A stretch of DNA of 64,000 bases from Meandrina meandrites (taxonomy: Eukaryota; Cnidaria; Anthozoa; Scleractinia; Meandrinidae): the NCBI GenBank assembly GCA_963693305.1, contig OY855906.1, positions 14,205,102 to 14,269,101 on the forward strand, given 5' to 3'. Both the position numbers and the translations under genes were made by a program. The notes beneath the pieces were generated by a model. That model ran no database searches, was not told the origin of the DNA, and saw only the letters and a list, made by a program, of their open reading frames with translations. How positions within the stretch are numbered: the stretch's first letter is position 1; each line of letters starts with the position of its first letter. This document shows positions 36,001 through 48,000 of this stretch, piece by piece.

Positions 36001-39000
36001 GATCTTTTGTGTGAAACAATCGGGCAACCATTACATGTCATAAAATCCAAAATGGCGGCGCGCGGGAAATTCAAAAGCCATACACTTTTCCATTTTTTGT
36101 TACTATTAAGTATTATTTCCCCCTTGTTTTGTAAACTTTGGAAATTAGGTATTATTTCAAACAATTTAACGTCAACTTGTCGCAAGAGTGGAGGTTCCCT
36201 TTAAAATGAGTGAAAAGTTTGGCGAAAAGGCTAGTGTTCTCAACAGTTTTTGGCTGCGATTGTTGGATAAACAAGACGGATGTTAAAGTAGAAGTTATCT
36301 CTTACCTTTGCCGCAGCTAAGCGTTCTTCATTCACTTTAAAATTGTCCGGCCTGTGATCTTGTTTTTGATTGCGCATCTTTTCCTCGCACAAGTCAAGTT
36401 TGTCGTTCAAGTCATCTCGTTTTGCCTCCCAGTCGCGGATCTTGTTTCGTTTTTCCATCTCGTCGTAAAGTTCATCGAGGCTTTAAAAGATCGAATATTG
36501 ACAATTTAATATTTGCTTATTTTAGATCCGTGAGATTAAGTACACAAGAATCACAGAAAGGAAAGCTAAGGAGCAATCAATATAATTTTCAGCTCTTCAG
36601 CAAGGTTTTCATGCTTTCATTTTGTCATTCATTTTTGTTCTACCTATTGTCAAACTCTACAAGACATCAGTAGTGAGAAACACTTCTAAAAGAGTGAACG
36701 AAAAACGTACCTTGAGTAATTTTTAAATACTGATGAATTAGCAATGTTAGAAGATATGTTAGTTGCTAAATTTGGATCTTATAACTCGGTGACATGTCAT
36801 CGCACACACAGGAATGCGCGCAATCTTATTAGCTTCAAATTCAACTCTTTAACAACTTTGCCAACATTTTCATCTTGATAATGATGTTGAATACATGGAA
36901 ACGTGAAACATTACTTTTAATATTTCTTGTTACACGATTCAACAAGCATTTCAGTCTTGAATAACCTTATTTTTAATTGGTTTTCGTAAATCGGGACAAA
37001 AAGATAAAAAATCAGACGACAAATTATGTGCTCCTTAAAACGACCAAACCAAATTCAGTTCGTATTCATCGCTTGTGTGCCAAAGACACGTCAGAGATAT
37101 ATGTTTTTCCAAAAGCCCGCTGTCGAAATTTGTTTCATTGTTTCAGAAATTGAAGATACGTCAGAAATGATAAACAGTCGTATATATAAAACAACAGAGA
37201 ATGCAAACCTCTCTTGTTCGTCATCAACAAAGTTTCTCATATCGTCATAGTTTTCTTGTAGTTGAGCCATGTCACGTGTGATGTTCTCTTTCTCGTTGTC
37301 GTCAAACAGATCGTCTTGTGTCAGCTCCCTTCCGTATAAAATGACGTCTTGTAGGAGAGGCTCGCCTGCTTTCAATCCAGAATCACATTCCTGGGAAAAA
37401 CGCATGCATAAAGTTTAAAACAAGGCTAGCCGGATCTGCATACTGAATAAATGAGTATCACTAATGTGCTGGATTTTCTAAGGAATACACTGGAATACAC
37501 ACAGGGAGCATTCGCGTTTTTGTACCTTTACCTTTACAATGTGCCGTTGTTCGTTAACCTCCTGCAGGTCGTTTGGCGCTCCCCTAGATCTCAAGTTCTC
37601 CACCTTTCCTGAGCAATTTCTCAAGACAAGCATGACGGCGTTTCTCTTGTCTTGTAACTTGGCAAGTTTATCGTCCTTTTCGGCCTGTCTGTCAGAACTG
37701 AAAAAGAAATGATTTACGTTAAAACTCTATACTCGTTAATTACATAAAAGGCAAGCGAACTGCATCGTTTAGGGAATACTATTAGTCGTGGTCTTTTGAA
37801 AATACTTCTAGCACCGACAGTACTAATTTTTTAGCTGCAAACTACGACGGCAACGGCAACGGCAACAAGAACAATAGCTCTGCACGTGCACGTTCTCCGC
37901 AAAACAACAACGTGAAATGACCAAATTCTGCGTATTTTGGACAGCGTGAGCCACGAAGGCTAAATTTTCATTTTTCTACTCGGGGTTGAACGCTGGAGCT
38001 AGTTCTTAAACCAACAGATACACTGAATACATCTGAATATTTGCGAGATTCTCAAGTAAAATACAAATTCATTTTTCACTCGGAGTTGTCGTCAACGGCG
38101 CCTTCGTCATTGCTTAATCTCCCTAATCGTTATAGTAAAACACAATGTTTTCTTTGTTTTTTGCTATTTCTTCGCGTTGTTTAAATGTTAGTTGTTGGTT
38201 AGATTTGATAGCTTGTGTGGATAATGTTTTGTTTGTATGCTTGTCTGTCTGTTTGTCTGTCTGTCTGTGTTTCTGTCTTCTGTCTGTCAGTCTGTCTTTC
38301 TGTCAGTCAGTCTGTCTGTCTGTCTTTGGTCCAAAAGGAGGTCCAGGTTTGTGACAAGAGTGCAAAACGTTTTCCTTACTATTTGCTATTTCTTTACGTT
38401 GTCTAAATGTTTCTTGTTTGTTAGATTTGCTAACAAATTTGGATGAGCTTTTGTTTGTTCGCTTGTCTGTCTGTCTGTCTGTCTGTCTGTTTTTGGTCGT
38501 CTGGTAGAAAACCCAAATGAATTCCAGGTATGTGACAAGAGTGTTTATCGGGACGACGAGCTCTACTTTAATGTAAGTAATAAAGAAATGGTCATATCTT
38601 TGAACTTCACGCCTTCAGTATCGCATTCGAAAACTTGTCAATTAAGTAAAAGAGTTCATGTAGCTCGTCTTTGAAGATCGGACGATTAAAGATGCTAGGA
38701 AACGAAAAGTCAAACCTGTCAACTTGATCCACATCATCGCCCTGCCCATCTTCAAAATCGATCAAATAATGCACATTGGGTTGCGTTTCAACAACATGAC
38801 CCACTGTTGGCTAGAAAATACAACAGCAACTTAAGGTTAATATCGGATGAATAAAATAAGGAAGCACGAGAGATACGTTATCCTATAGATAAATACTGAC
38901 TCCATCCGTGCTTCTTATATATAGTACATCACGCACAAAAAAGCAATGAAAACACACATAGTATTTTTCTGATTGTATAATACCGGTGGCCTATGTTCCC

Positions 39001-42000
39001 AGTCAAATACGACACGAAGTTTGTTTACATCTTGAATTGGAAAAAGGGATTAAGGCAGATTTTGCTAAAAACGCTTACTTGTATTTCCAGTGTGCTAAAT
39101 TCTGAAGGAGCTGACTGTACATCATTCTGCTCAATTTGGACAAGCAAATCTGTTTCCACGTTCTCTTCAGCTGGGGAGGACCGGGACAGCTTATTCTGGA
39201 GACTGCAAAGGAAGATGACGTCACTGCATAAATTAACAGGTGATGAATTTTAACAGTCGCAGCCTTATTTGGAGGAAGTACTTTCCATCTTGTGTTATTT
39301 CACGTTCTTATATATTCGGGTTTCTCGCTTGTGTAATACGTTTAAAATTAATTGTTAACTGCTTTTGTTTTATGATTCACTTTCACAGGCAATACTTTAA
39401 GGTTATTGCTTATAAGAAGTCCTCTCTTCAGGCTTTTATGTAAACTAATGTAAAGCTTTGTGTGCATCCAAGTCTGCATTTTAAAAAGGGCATTCATCTT
39501 GCGAGTTTAAAAATAACACATCACAGCCTTTACAAAAAGTACCACAATCTGGAACAAACAAATATATGTTTAGATGCAAATTTGATTTTGATTTGAACCT
39601 TAATTAGAAGCAGTTTGGTTTTTACTTTCCTTTATTTTCGGTCATGATGAGTATGAAACTAAAAAGCAAAAATGTTTTGTTAATTTATAGTTTTAATATT
39701 TGACGTTGTAGCTTCTTTCTTAACTAACTTTTGTATTTAGGTTAAGTTATATGAAATATTTATCTATTTATGCTATAAACTGGAATAATGTATATAGACT
39801 TGTAGTTCCCAAAGGAGTCGAAGAATTAGTTCTCATTGCCGATTGCAAAGCATTTGTTACTGTGTTAGTGCAAAGGATTTAGTGATATATCAAGACAATA
39901 CTATTTACTTTCATGGTTCTCTTTCGACAGCAGACATTACGCAAGCGTCGGAGTTTCATATGTAGTTTTATATCTTACTCTGTTTCCTTCTGTAGTGCCT
40001 CAGTCCGCATCTCGTCCCAGTTGGAATTCAAATCTTTTAGCTTTCCATGCAGCGCCAAACGGTCTTCGTCGTCTATGTATGGCTCTTGGCACAATTGGTC
40101 AACTTCATTGATGACTCGATCTATTTCCGGCATTTTGTTCTCAATCCGTGCTATGGCACTCTGTAAATAGTACAACAAAATCTAAATCTTAAGAAAAATA
40201 TTTTGAAAGAATAATGAAACTTCGTGTATAGCAAGGAAAAAAGATTGTAAAAATCAATATACTAACCTCGTGTTCCGCGACCTCTCTCTTGATATCTGCA
40301 GGGCTTGTGCTCTGTCCTCGTGCTGCAATCTCGCGCCTCATTTGTAGAATCCACGTGATGCAAATGTCAATCTGCTGTTCCCTTGGAGACACAACACCTC
40401 CACGACACCTGCCAATAACAAAGATCACCAATGGTATCAACAACATTTTGATGCTGCTATAGTTGTCAGGACCGCACAAAGTTTTCACATTAATGGCATG
40501 TCTATATTAAGAAGTAGCAAAACCACTGTCTTTAATAATAGACGGGTCGTCGTGGGATTTGACTGAAACATTTCAAAATCCTCCTTGTTTTTTTTCTTTT
40601 TTTTAAAAAAAGAAAAAAAACACATCTAATGCTTCTCTTTTACCGTTTGTGTAGTCTCTGGGAGAGTATTTCCAGTTTTTCCCATCGTTCGTGAAGCAGT
40701 AGAATCTCATTCTTGATTTCTGTACAGTGGATCTCGTCTGTCTTGTCGCTTTTCATGACTGCCTCGCCCTTGTCGATTACGTCTTCCACATCTTGACGGT
40801 GATTCGCGATGTCTTCCTTGAGGGCCTGAGAAGAAAAAAAGTAATGAGATATTGAACCTAAACTGCACTGCAACAAGCTAATTGTTTTTTTTTTAACTTA
40901 CACATACCCGGATAGTTAAAACGCAGAGAAGCTAAATCTCTTTAGAGTAAATGAGATAGCAGTCAGAGTGCAGCAACATCCCGCCGGTCCACTCCAACAA
41001 TTCAAAAGGAATAATAGTGTATTTGTGTGGTAGATAGGATCAACGATAGGTTAAAATTTACTTTTACGCGATCAAATGCTGCGACTTCATGGAGAAATGT
41101 CAAAACTATGTCTCCCGTGATAATCCGGGTGAGGGTTGTCTTGGTGGAAGTCTGTTTACCGAAGACGGCTTCACTTGAGGTGTAGTCACCTTCGGTGACA
41201 AATGGAAACCTGTCGGTTAATTTTCCTACGTTCACCACCCCTGTGGAGAAAGCTATGAGGATAATAAGGGGTAGCTCATATAACGCTTTTATCGCCACGT
41301 TCTTATATTTATCTCTGTGCGTCCTAAGAGCTAGACATGCAGTTAAGGAACATGTGTCCCATTTGTAAAGCCTTTACCGAAACATTTGAAAGGTTTATAA
41401 TTCCTATTGTCCGATAAAAAGAGTGCGTTCTCTTAAACTTGTCAGATCTGCTTATGAACATTCATACAAGTCATATTCCATGGTAACTTATCGGAAAAAT
41501 TGCTCCACAAGATAATGTAATCGTTTTTACTTTCCTACCTTTGAAGTCTTGTATTCTTCTTGTGGGTTGGCAAAACGGCTTGTCGTTTCGAGTTTTGTTG
41601 AGACAACGTTTTCTACTTGTGAGATGTACGTGTTGACGTCCTTCAATGCTGCACGATATTCTTCGAGATCTGCTAGATCCTGAAAAAAAAAATACAAAAA
41701 CCCCTTTACTTGGGATCGGGATACAAGATAAGCTCCTTCTTGCATCCACCACAGCTACGTATTTCGACACTGTTAACGCGAAAATCATCATCGATACGAG
41801 ACGCGAGAGACACATAGAGAAATGATGAGTGTTTTTATGATGTAAAAACATGCGACAAGCTAAGAAATCTCTTACATCAAGCTTTCTTCTCTTCCTTCCT
41901 CCTTGAGGTGAGTATTCTCTCAAGCCGTGATACAAACTTGTCAGGTACATGATGATCAGCTTCTTATCTGGTTTATCGACATCGATATCTTATGGATGAA

Positions 42001-45000
42001 GATAAATAAATAAATAAATAAATAATGAATAAATTATAGGTAAATACGTGATTGAGTAGCCCAATCAATCAATGAGGTCTGAGATAACAAGTCCTTAAAA
42101 CTGAATGTGATCACACGTGTGTTATGAATCTTTTACCAAGATATTCATTTGAGGAGGCAAGGGGTAAGAATAGCTCCACCAAAACACTTGAGTAGATTAG
42201 TCCTCTCTCTGAAAGGTGACGTAGTGACCCGAATAAGAAAAGTGCGAGGTGACATACAAGGCCACTGGGAGCAAGACATCCACTCACCTGTGGGGTCGAG
42301 CAGCTTCGGCACAGAAAACTCTTCGTGAGCCACATTAAATGCGTGATCAAGGTTAGTTCGGTTGTCGTTCTTGAGGAGGGTTTCAAACCGAAACAGTTCG
42401 GGCCTGAGAAATATAGGAACTTGGGTTAAAATTAAAGTATCCTAGCGCTACAGCACAAAGGAAACACACGTGAACTATCGTAAAATGGCGATGCGCTGTT
42501 TTTTTTCTGTTTGAGTTGATTTTGTTATCTGTAACAATTTGAACACCATCCTCTGACACCCGAGTTCGTGGTTGCCCTTTTCAAACTTTAGCTAAGACTG
42601 CTCGTGAGAGCTATGACTTGATAATGGAAATAAATCTGTCGTAGCTGTAGAATTGACTTAAATACCTTCTCTGCCCATATACACGTAGAAATATTCAGAC
42701 ATTTCCCGCTATTTATCTTCATACCTATCCAAGGTGGTAGAATGGTAGGCATAATCTAAGCTTTTATTGATAAATGGCTTGAGACTATTCAAAAAATCAT
42801 TGAAGGCATTGGAAAAAGGAGCTCGAGATTACTGGATTTCAAAACGTTGCGAGCCGTCGACACTTTTGAACGATGGTGCACAAATCTTTTACCAGCTACT
42901 TACTTGTGTGTGTGGATGATGGCATTGAAGGCCAAACCGTCTCTCCAACTTGTGGTGAAGTCTTTCAGCTTAACCGCATCCTCGTACCTGCAAAGATTTT
43001 CAGTTTGCGTAAGACAGGTCGATGTTTCATTAACAGCTGTTAACAAAAGTAAATTCAGTAAAAGTTATTTATCAGACATTATTCTGCGTGTTCTTACGAG
43101 TCGTGTTGTTTCTTGGCAAGCCTGTAGCGCGAGTGTGGATATAAAATTACAAGACAAATGTAGAGCAATACACATCGTGAGTAACATTATATATATTTTT
43201 ACTCTACCGAGTGGCTTGTAGCTGCTACTCGATGAACGGTTAAAAACGTAATTGGAATTTACAATAGTATAACTCAACTTCTCACCCGTCAAGAGAAGTT
43301 TGGCACCATGCAAGCAGTTTCTTCTCGACTTGAAAATCTTTGACGCTAGTGTCCGGGTCATTCTCTGTCATCACACCTTGAACCTGAGTGACGTTTTAAA
43401 TACCAAAGGTGAGAAAGGAGGGCTTCACAAATCGTATGAGGAGCGATGTAATCAAATGAGTTCTCTAATGCTTGTACTACAACGTAAAATAAGGACAAAA
43501 CCTGATCTATGTATGCCTTTGGTTTATCAGATTCTAGGTTCGTATTGTGCACAAGGACCGATATCCCCCTTAAGCGCGGGTCAAACGAGTATTAGAGTTA
43601 ATATGAGTTCAAACTCTCGCTTTCGTTTGGCCTGAAAATCTCAAGCACTCTCGTCAATTCTCGTACACTCTCATCGACTTAGAACGTGCTCAAGTTTTTC
43701 ATGAGAGACTCTTGGCGGACTCTCGTTCCCGTTTGGCCTGAGTTGATGATAGTCGATGAGAGTTGACGAAAGTTTTCATGAGAGTCAACTCTCATCAACT
43801 CTTATCCTCGTTTAGCCAGAGATTGAGCTATAGATTTATGTTACAAGTACTTGGGTCATCAATATCTCGCTCTGGAGAAAAAAGGATGTTTTTAGTCTAG
43901 TGCCCTGCAAGCGAACCGAACTGTAGAATTATCTTCATCTGTCCTCATTTCGCCATGGGACGCATCAGGCGTCAGTACTGTAGAATATGGCCCGTAATTT
44001 ACTTGTTTGAATCACAGTTTACGTGCTATATGAAAGCTACAATAAACAATATTATTGGAAAAAAGAGGGGTTTATTGCATGGTTAGCTCTACCTGGGCTA
44101 GGCAGGAGGAGTGAAGGGTACGGGGGGGGGGGGGGGGGGGGGTGGGGGAGGGGATTAAAGGTTGCAATTAAAAAAGAAAATGTAAAAAGAGTTTGTCCCA
44201 ACAAAGCTTCCTTGGAGGGCTGTGACAGCAGCAAAAAGTGCGTCTAAACTGTAGTGTGCATTCTATGCGAAATACCATCAGGGGATATGAGTAAAGCGAA
44301 TTAATATATTTATAGCATAGCTGCCTTTATTTACCTGGAATCGTAGGATAATGCTCCAAATGAGTCCAAGGATGGGTGTGCTCTTTCCATCAACAATGTC
44401 ATAATTGCTGATTCCAACAAGTTTGACCTTAAAATGGATGCATGTTTAATCAGAAAGATGGAGAAATGAATGACGAGAGATAAAGCGAGAGATAATAGCG
44501 AGAGGAGATCGAATAGATCGAATAACTAGCAGCATGCTTGGACAATTCAATAAATGATGATGAAACCTATAAGGATGCATTCGGTCTGTGGGGTCTACGT
44601 TGCTAATGCAAAGGTTATTGTCGTATCTGTTGTGGTTCAGTCTTACCAGCCCCGGTAAAATCTGGTATTTTTCTTTGTTTTATGTTCATCATCATCCATA
44701 CACCAGAGCAAAGGAAAATAACCAACTGTACCAGGGGAAAAATTGAACCGTAACGTATCCACTTATATATCAGAATTAACGTGCTAGAAGTAAGTAAAAG
44801 TGTAGTGAGACACTTGAATCCGAGTGTGGCAATGGGCAGGTATGTCCAGGATTGAACGCAGGCATTGTTTTACAAGTACTTCATATGCAACTGGGTTATT
44901 GGTCATTTTTATACTACTTCATATTTGACAGAATTATGTGTGTTTAGGTGAACTTTTATCGGTGAGGACACTTTGTGATGCTTTTTTTAAAGAGCGTGCA

Positions 45001-48000
45001 TCTCATTAGCTTTTGATCCTGGACATATCTGATTGATCGAGTAAAAAAAAAAGAGTAAAATGGCAGGAAGAAACTCTTACTGCAGAGCAATATAAAAGAA
45101 ATCCATGGATTATTTAATAAAATCGTCGCCAAAACACTCACCCTGTTCTGCTCCAACAACTTCAGTGCTGTCGTGACATTGTTGAGTTTGTGTACTCGCA
45201 TTCGCCCTTTCTCTCTTTTCTGTTAAAGAACAAATCGAACAAATAACTTAACAACCGGTCCAGTATATTCCTTTGGACTCCATGTACACCTGGGAGCATG
45301 GAACTTGATGTATGAAGCTCAACGCAGTTACAATTGGGATAAGAAACGCTCGATAACGAGTAAGGAAATGAATACTCTTTGATTGGGTAACTGCTACTTA
45401 TGGAAATAATAAAACAGTGCCATAAAACTGGACATGTCTCTTTAACAACTCGGTTAATATTTCTCTCAAAATTCACGAGTTTTGACCTCCAATCTACCCT
45501 TCAGCTGTTCACAAAATGCACGACATGGAAACTTTATTGTTTGGAGCGAATCTCTTATTTCTTCAAGAAGTAAACAAGTAGAATGATCAATGAATACTTT
45601 TAGGCTTACCAGGGTTGTCCCCAAAAGGACCTCAAGAAGGGAGAGGAAAACATGTCCATCTCGAACCTCCTCAATAAGATCCGTCACTTCCAATGGAGGT
45701 ACGGCCTGAAGAAAAAAGATAACTTGATACAGTACTTATACAGTACGGTGTGGGAGGCGCAGTGGCTTAATGGTTAGTGCGCTGGACTCTGGATCGAACG
45801 GTCCGGGTTCGAGTCCTGGGCCCGGCTGCTTAAAGCAACTTAAGTTTAAGTGGGATTTTGTGCAACTGTTCTCTGTATCCCGAAGGATTTTTTCACACCC
45901 GTGTTGTGCTTGCCCGACTTGTTTATCCACCTTCTGTTGATTTATCATTCCAGAACGCAGGCAGTGGTTGTAGAAAATCCCACGTAATCTTAAGTTGCTT
46001 TATGAAACCGGGCCCTGGCCGGGGCACTGCGTTGTGTTCTTGGGCAAGACACTTTACTAGGTGCATAAATGGGTACCGGCGAATTTCCTACTCGGGGTGA
46101 CATTGCGATGGACTAGCATCACATCCAGGGGGGAGTAGAAATACTACAAAGTCGCTTCATGCTACGAAAACCGGGATACGCTCCGGCCTGATGAGCCACT
46201 AGGCTCGTATGGAGACTTCACCACGGTGCCAACCACATTTGTCGAGTAAGTTACAACACAGCAAAGTTCTAGCCTAACAAAAATCGCATCAAGCATAGAT
46301 TACCATTGCAAGTTTGGTGTTGATCCATTTTCGAAATGTTTTCTTGTGTATTTCCTCTCTCTCGCCTAAATATTGAAAAAGAAATCACAATTAACCTGGT
46401 TTAAATGCCATCATGATCGAAACCTTAACACAATTTCAACCTAACACTAACGTTTCGCTTTGGCTGAAGGCGCCTGGCTTCGAGTCTCTTTACAGTCATC
46501 TTGCAGTTCATCTTACAGATTGCGAGAGTATTGCCAGTGAAATCCTGTGCGAGCGCATCGAAGATGAATACGGAGTAAGGAGGTGTCCATGGCATGGTTC
46601 TCCGAAATTTCCATGTCTGAACAGGACACTTTCAGGGGCACCCAACGACCGAATCTTTCCAAAGACGTCAGAAGTGTCGTAAATGGATTTCTCTATGTTC
46701 TAGAAGGCTTTTTAGTTAATTTGGAGATGCCCTAAAAAATATTTATCTGTTCGGATATTTAAGGGGAACTTTCGTCGTTTCGAAAATTCTAGGGTCCTTT
46801 TTTGAGTCATCCGAAAGTTTTAGCTATCCTGATGGATCTTGTCGAAAGTTCGAGGACACTGAGAGACCATATTTTGACTAGAAAATTTTAGGGGAAGTTT
46901 TTCGTTATACGTGTGCCTATCGAAATTTCGCGAAAATACTAGGCAATATAAATGTTTATCCGAATATTATAGGCGTTAAACCTGTTCATCCGAAAACGTT
47001 AGGGGGTGTAAATTATACGACAGGATCGAGTACGCGGTCGTGGCCCTAAATTTGACCGCTAATTAGACCACAAAAAACAAAAATAACTTCTCCAATAATC
47101 TGATAAGTAGGCTAATGCCGAGCTCAATCACCTCGATTGCCTTTATCTTTCATTAGGTTCACGTACATTCCTGATTACCTCTATAATGCTCACCGAAACT
47201 TTTAGCAGCTTTTGGAATAATTAAGCCAAACGAAAATTTTAGAGAACAAACAAAACCGTCCGAAAATTATGGGACATGATAAAAGTGAGCACATCAATTC
47301 CGAAAATTCTAGGGAAACTTTATGGTTTTCCGAAAAAATTTGAGAAGTCTAGAGCGTCGCTGGGAAAAAATTTCGAAATTCTTAGGCGACCTTCCATCCG
47401 AACAGATATTTTACCGAAATATTCCGTTGGGTGCCCCTGCACTTTGTCCATCAGCAAAACTACTCGACTCCCCAGTTTGATTTGCTGCAACGAGTTATTA
47501 AATGTGACAGAAAGTACCCATTTCCGAACTGATTTGAGTTCTACAATGGTAATTTATCCAGATATGTGCAGGGGTCAGGGAGGGCTCGAGAGGGAGGGTT
47601 TGGAACTATTATAAATAAGCGGCAATTTGGTGATTACTTACTTAACCGCTTTTAAGAAAGTTGACAAACTTAAAGGCAATTTATTCGCGGCATGATTACG
47701 CGAGCTCAAGAGATGTGATTGAGAGAGTCCTCTCCCCAATCTCTTGTATCCAGATACGTGCAGGGAGGGCTCGGGAGCGAGGGCTTTGTAGAAATACAGG
47801 AAAACTACTATAAATAAGCGATAATTTGGTGATTACTTAATTAACCGCTAAAGGAAGATGACAAACTTAAAGGCAATTTATTCTCGGCATTATTATGCGA
47901 GATTGAGTACCTGTTTACCCTAGCAAGAGGGTTAGAAGATAGCCCGGGTTTACAAGCAAAAATTCGCAGATAGGGTAACCCTACTACCCGGGCCAACTTA

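Noticed and set aside
38237..38446. Cys/Val/Leu-rich open frames on the plus strand
   Set aside because: Translation of a (CTGT)n microsatellite in three frames.
41002..41298. 98-residue minus frame with a good acceptor (TCTCCACAG)
   Set aside because: Its open frame needs phase 1 on entry, but the exon before it ends in phase 0. In phase 0 or 2 it meets a stop. Exon 41539 joins directly to 40644 in frame.
41471..41950. 159-residue minus frame spanning CH2 exon 4 and the next exon
   Set aside because: It reads through the intron and shifts out of frame after CH2; the spliced reading explains both pieces.
45736..46100. Open frames of 70-80 residues in both directions
   Set aside because: They lie inside SINE sequence and show no protein features.
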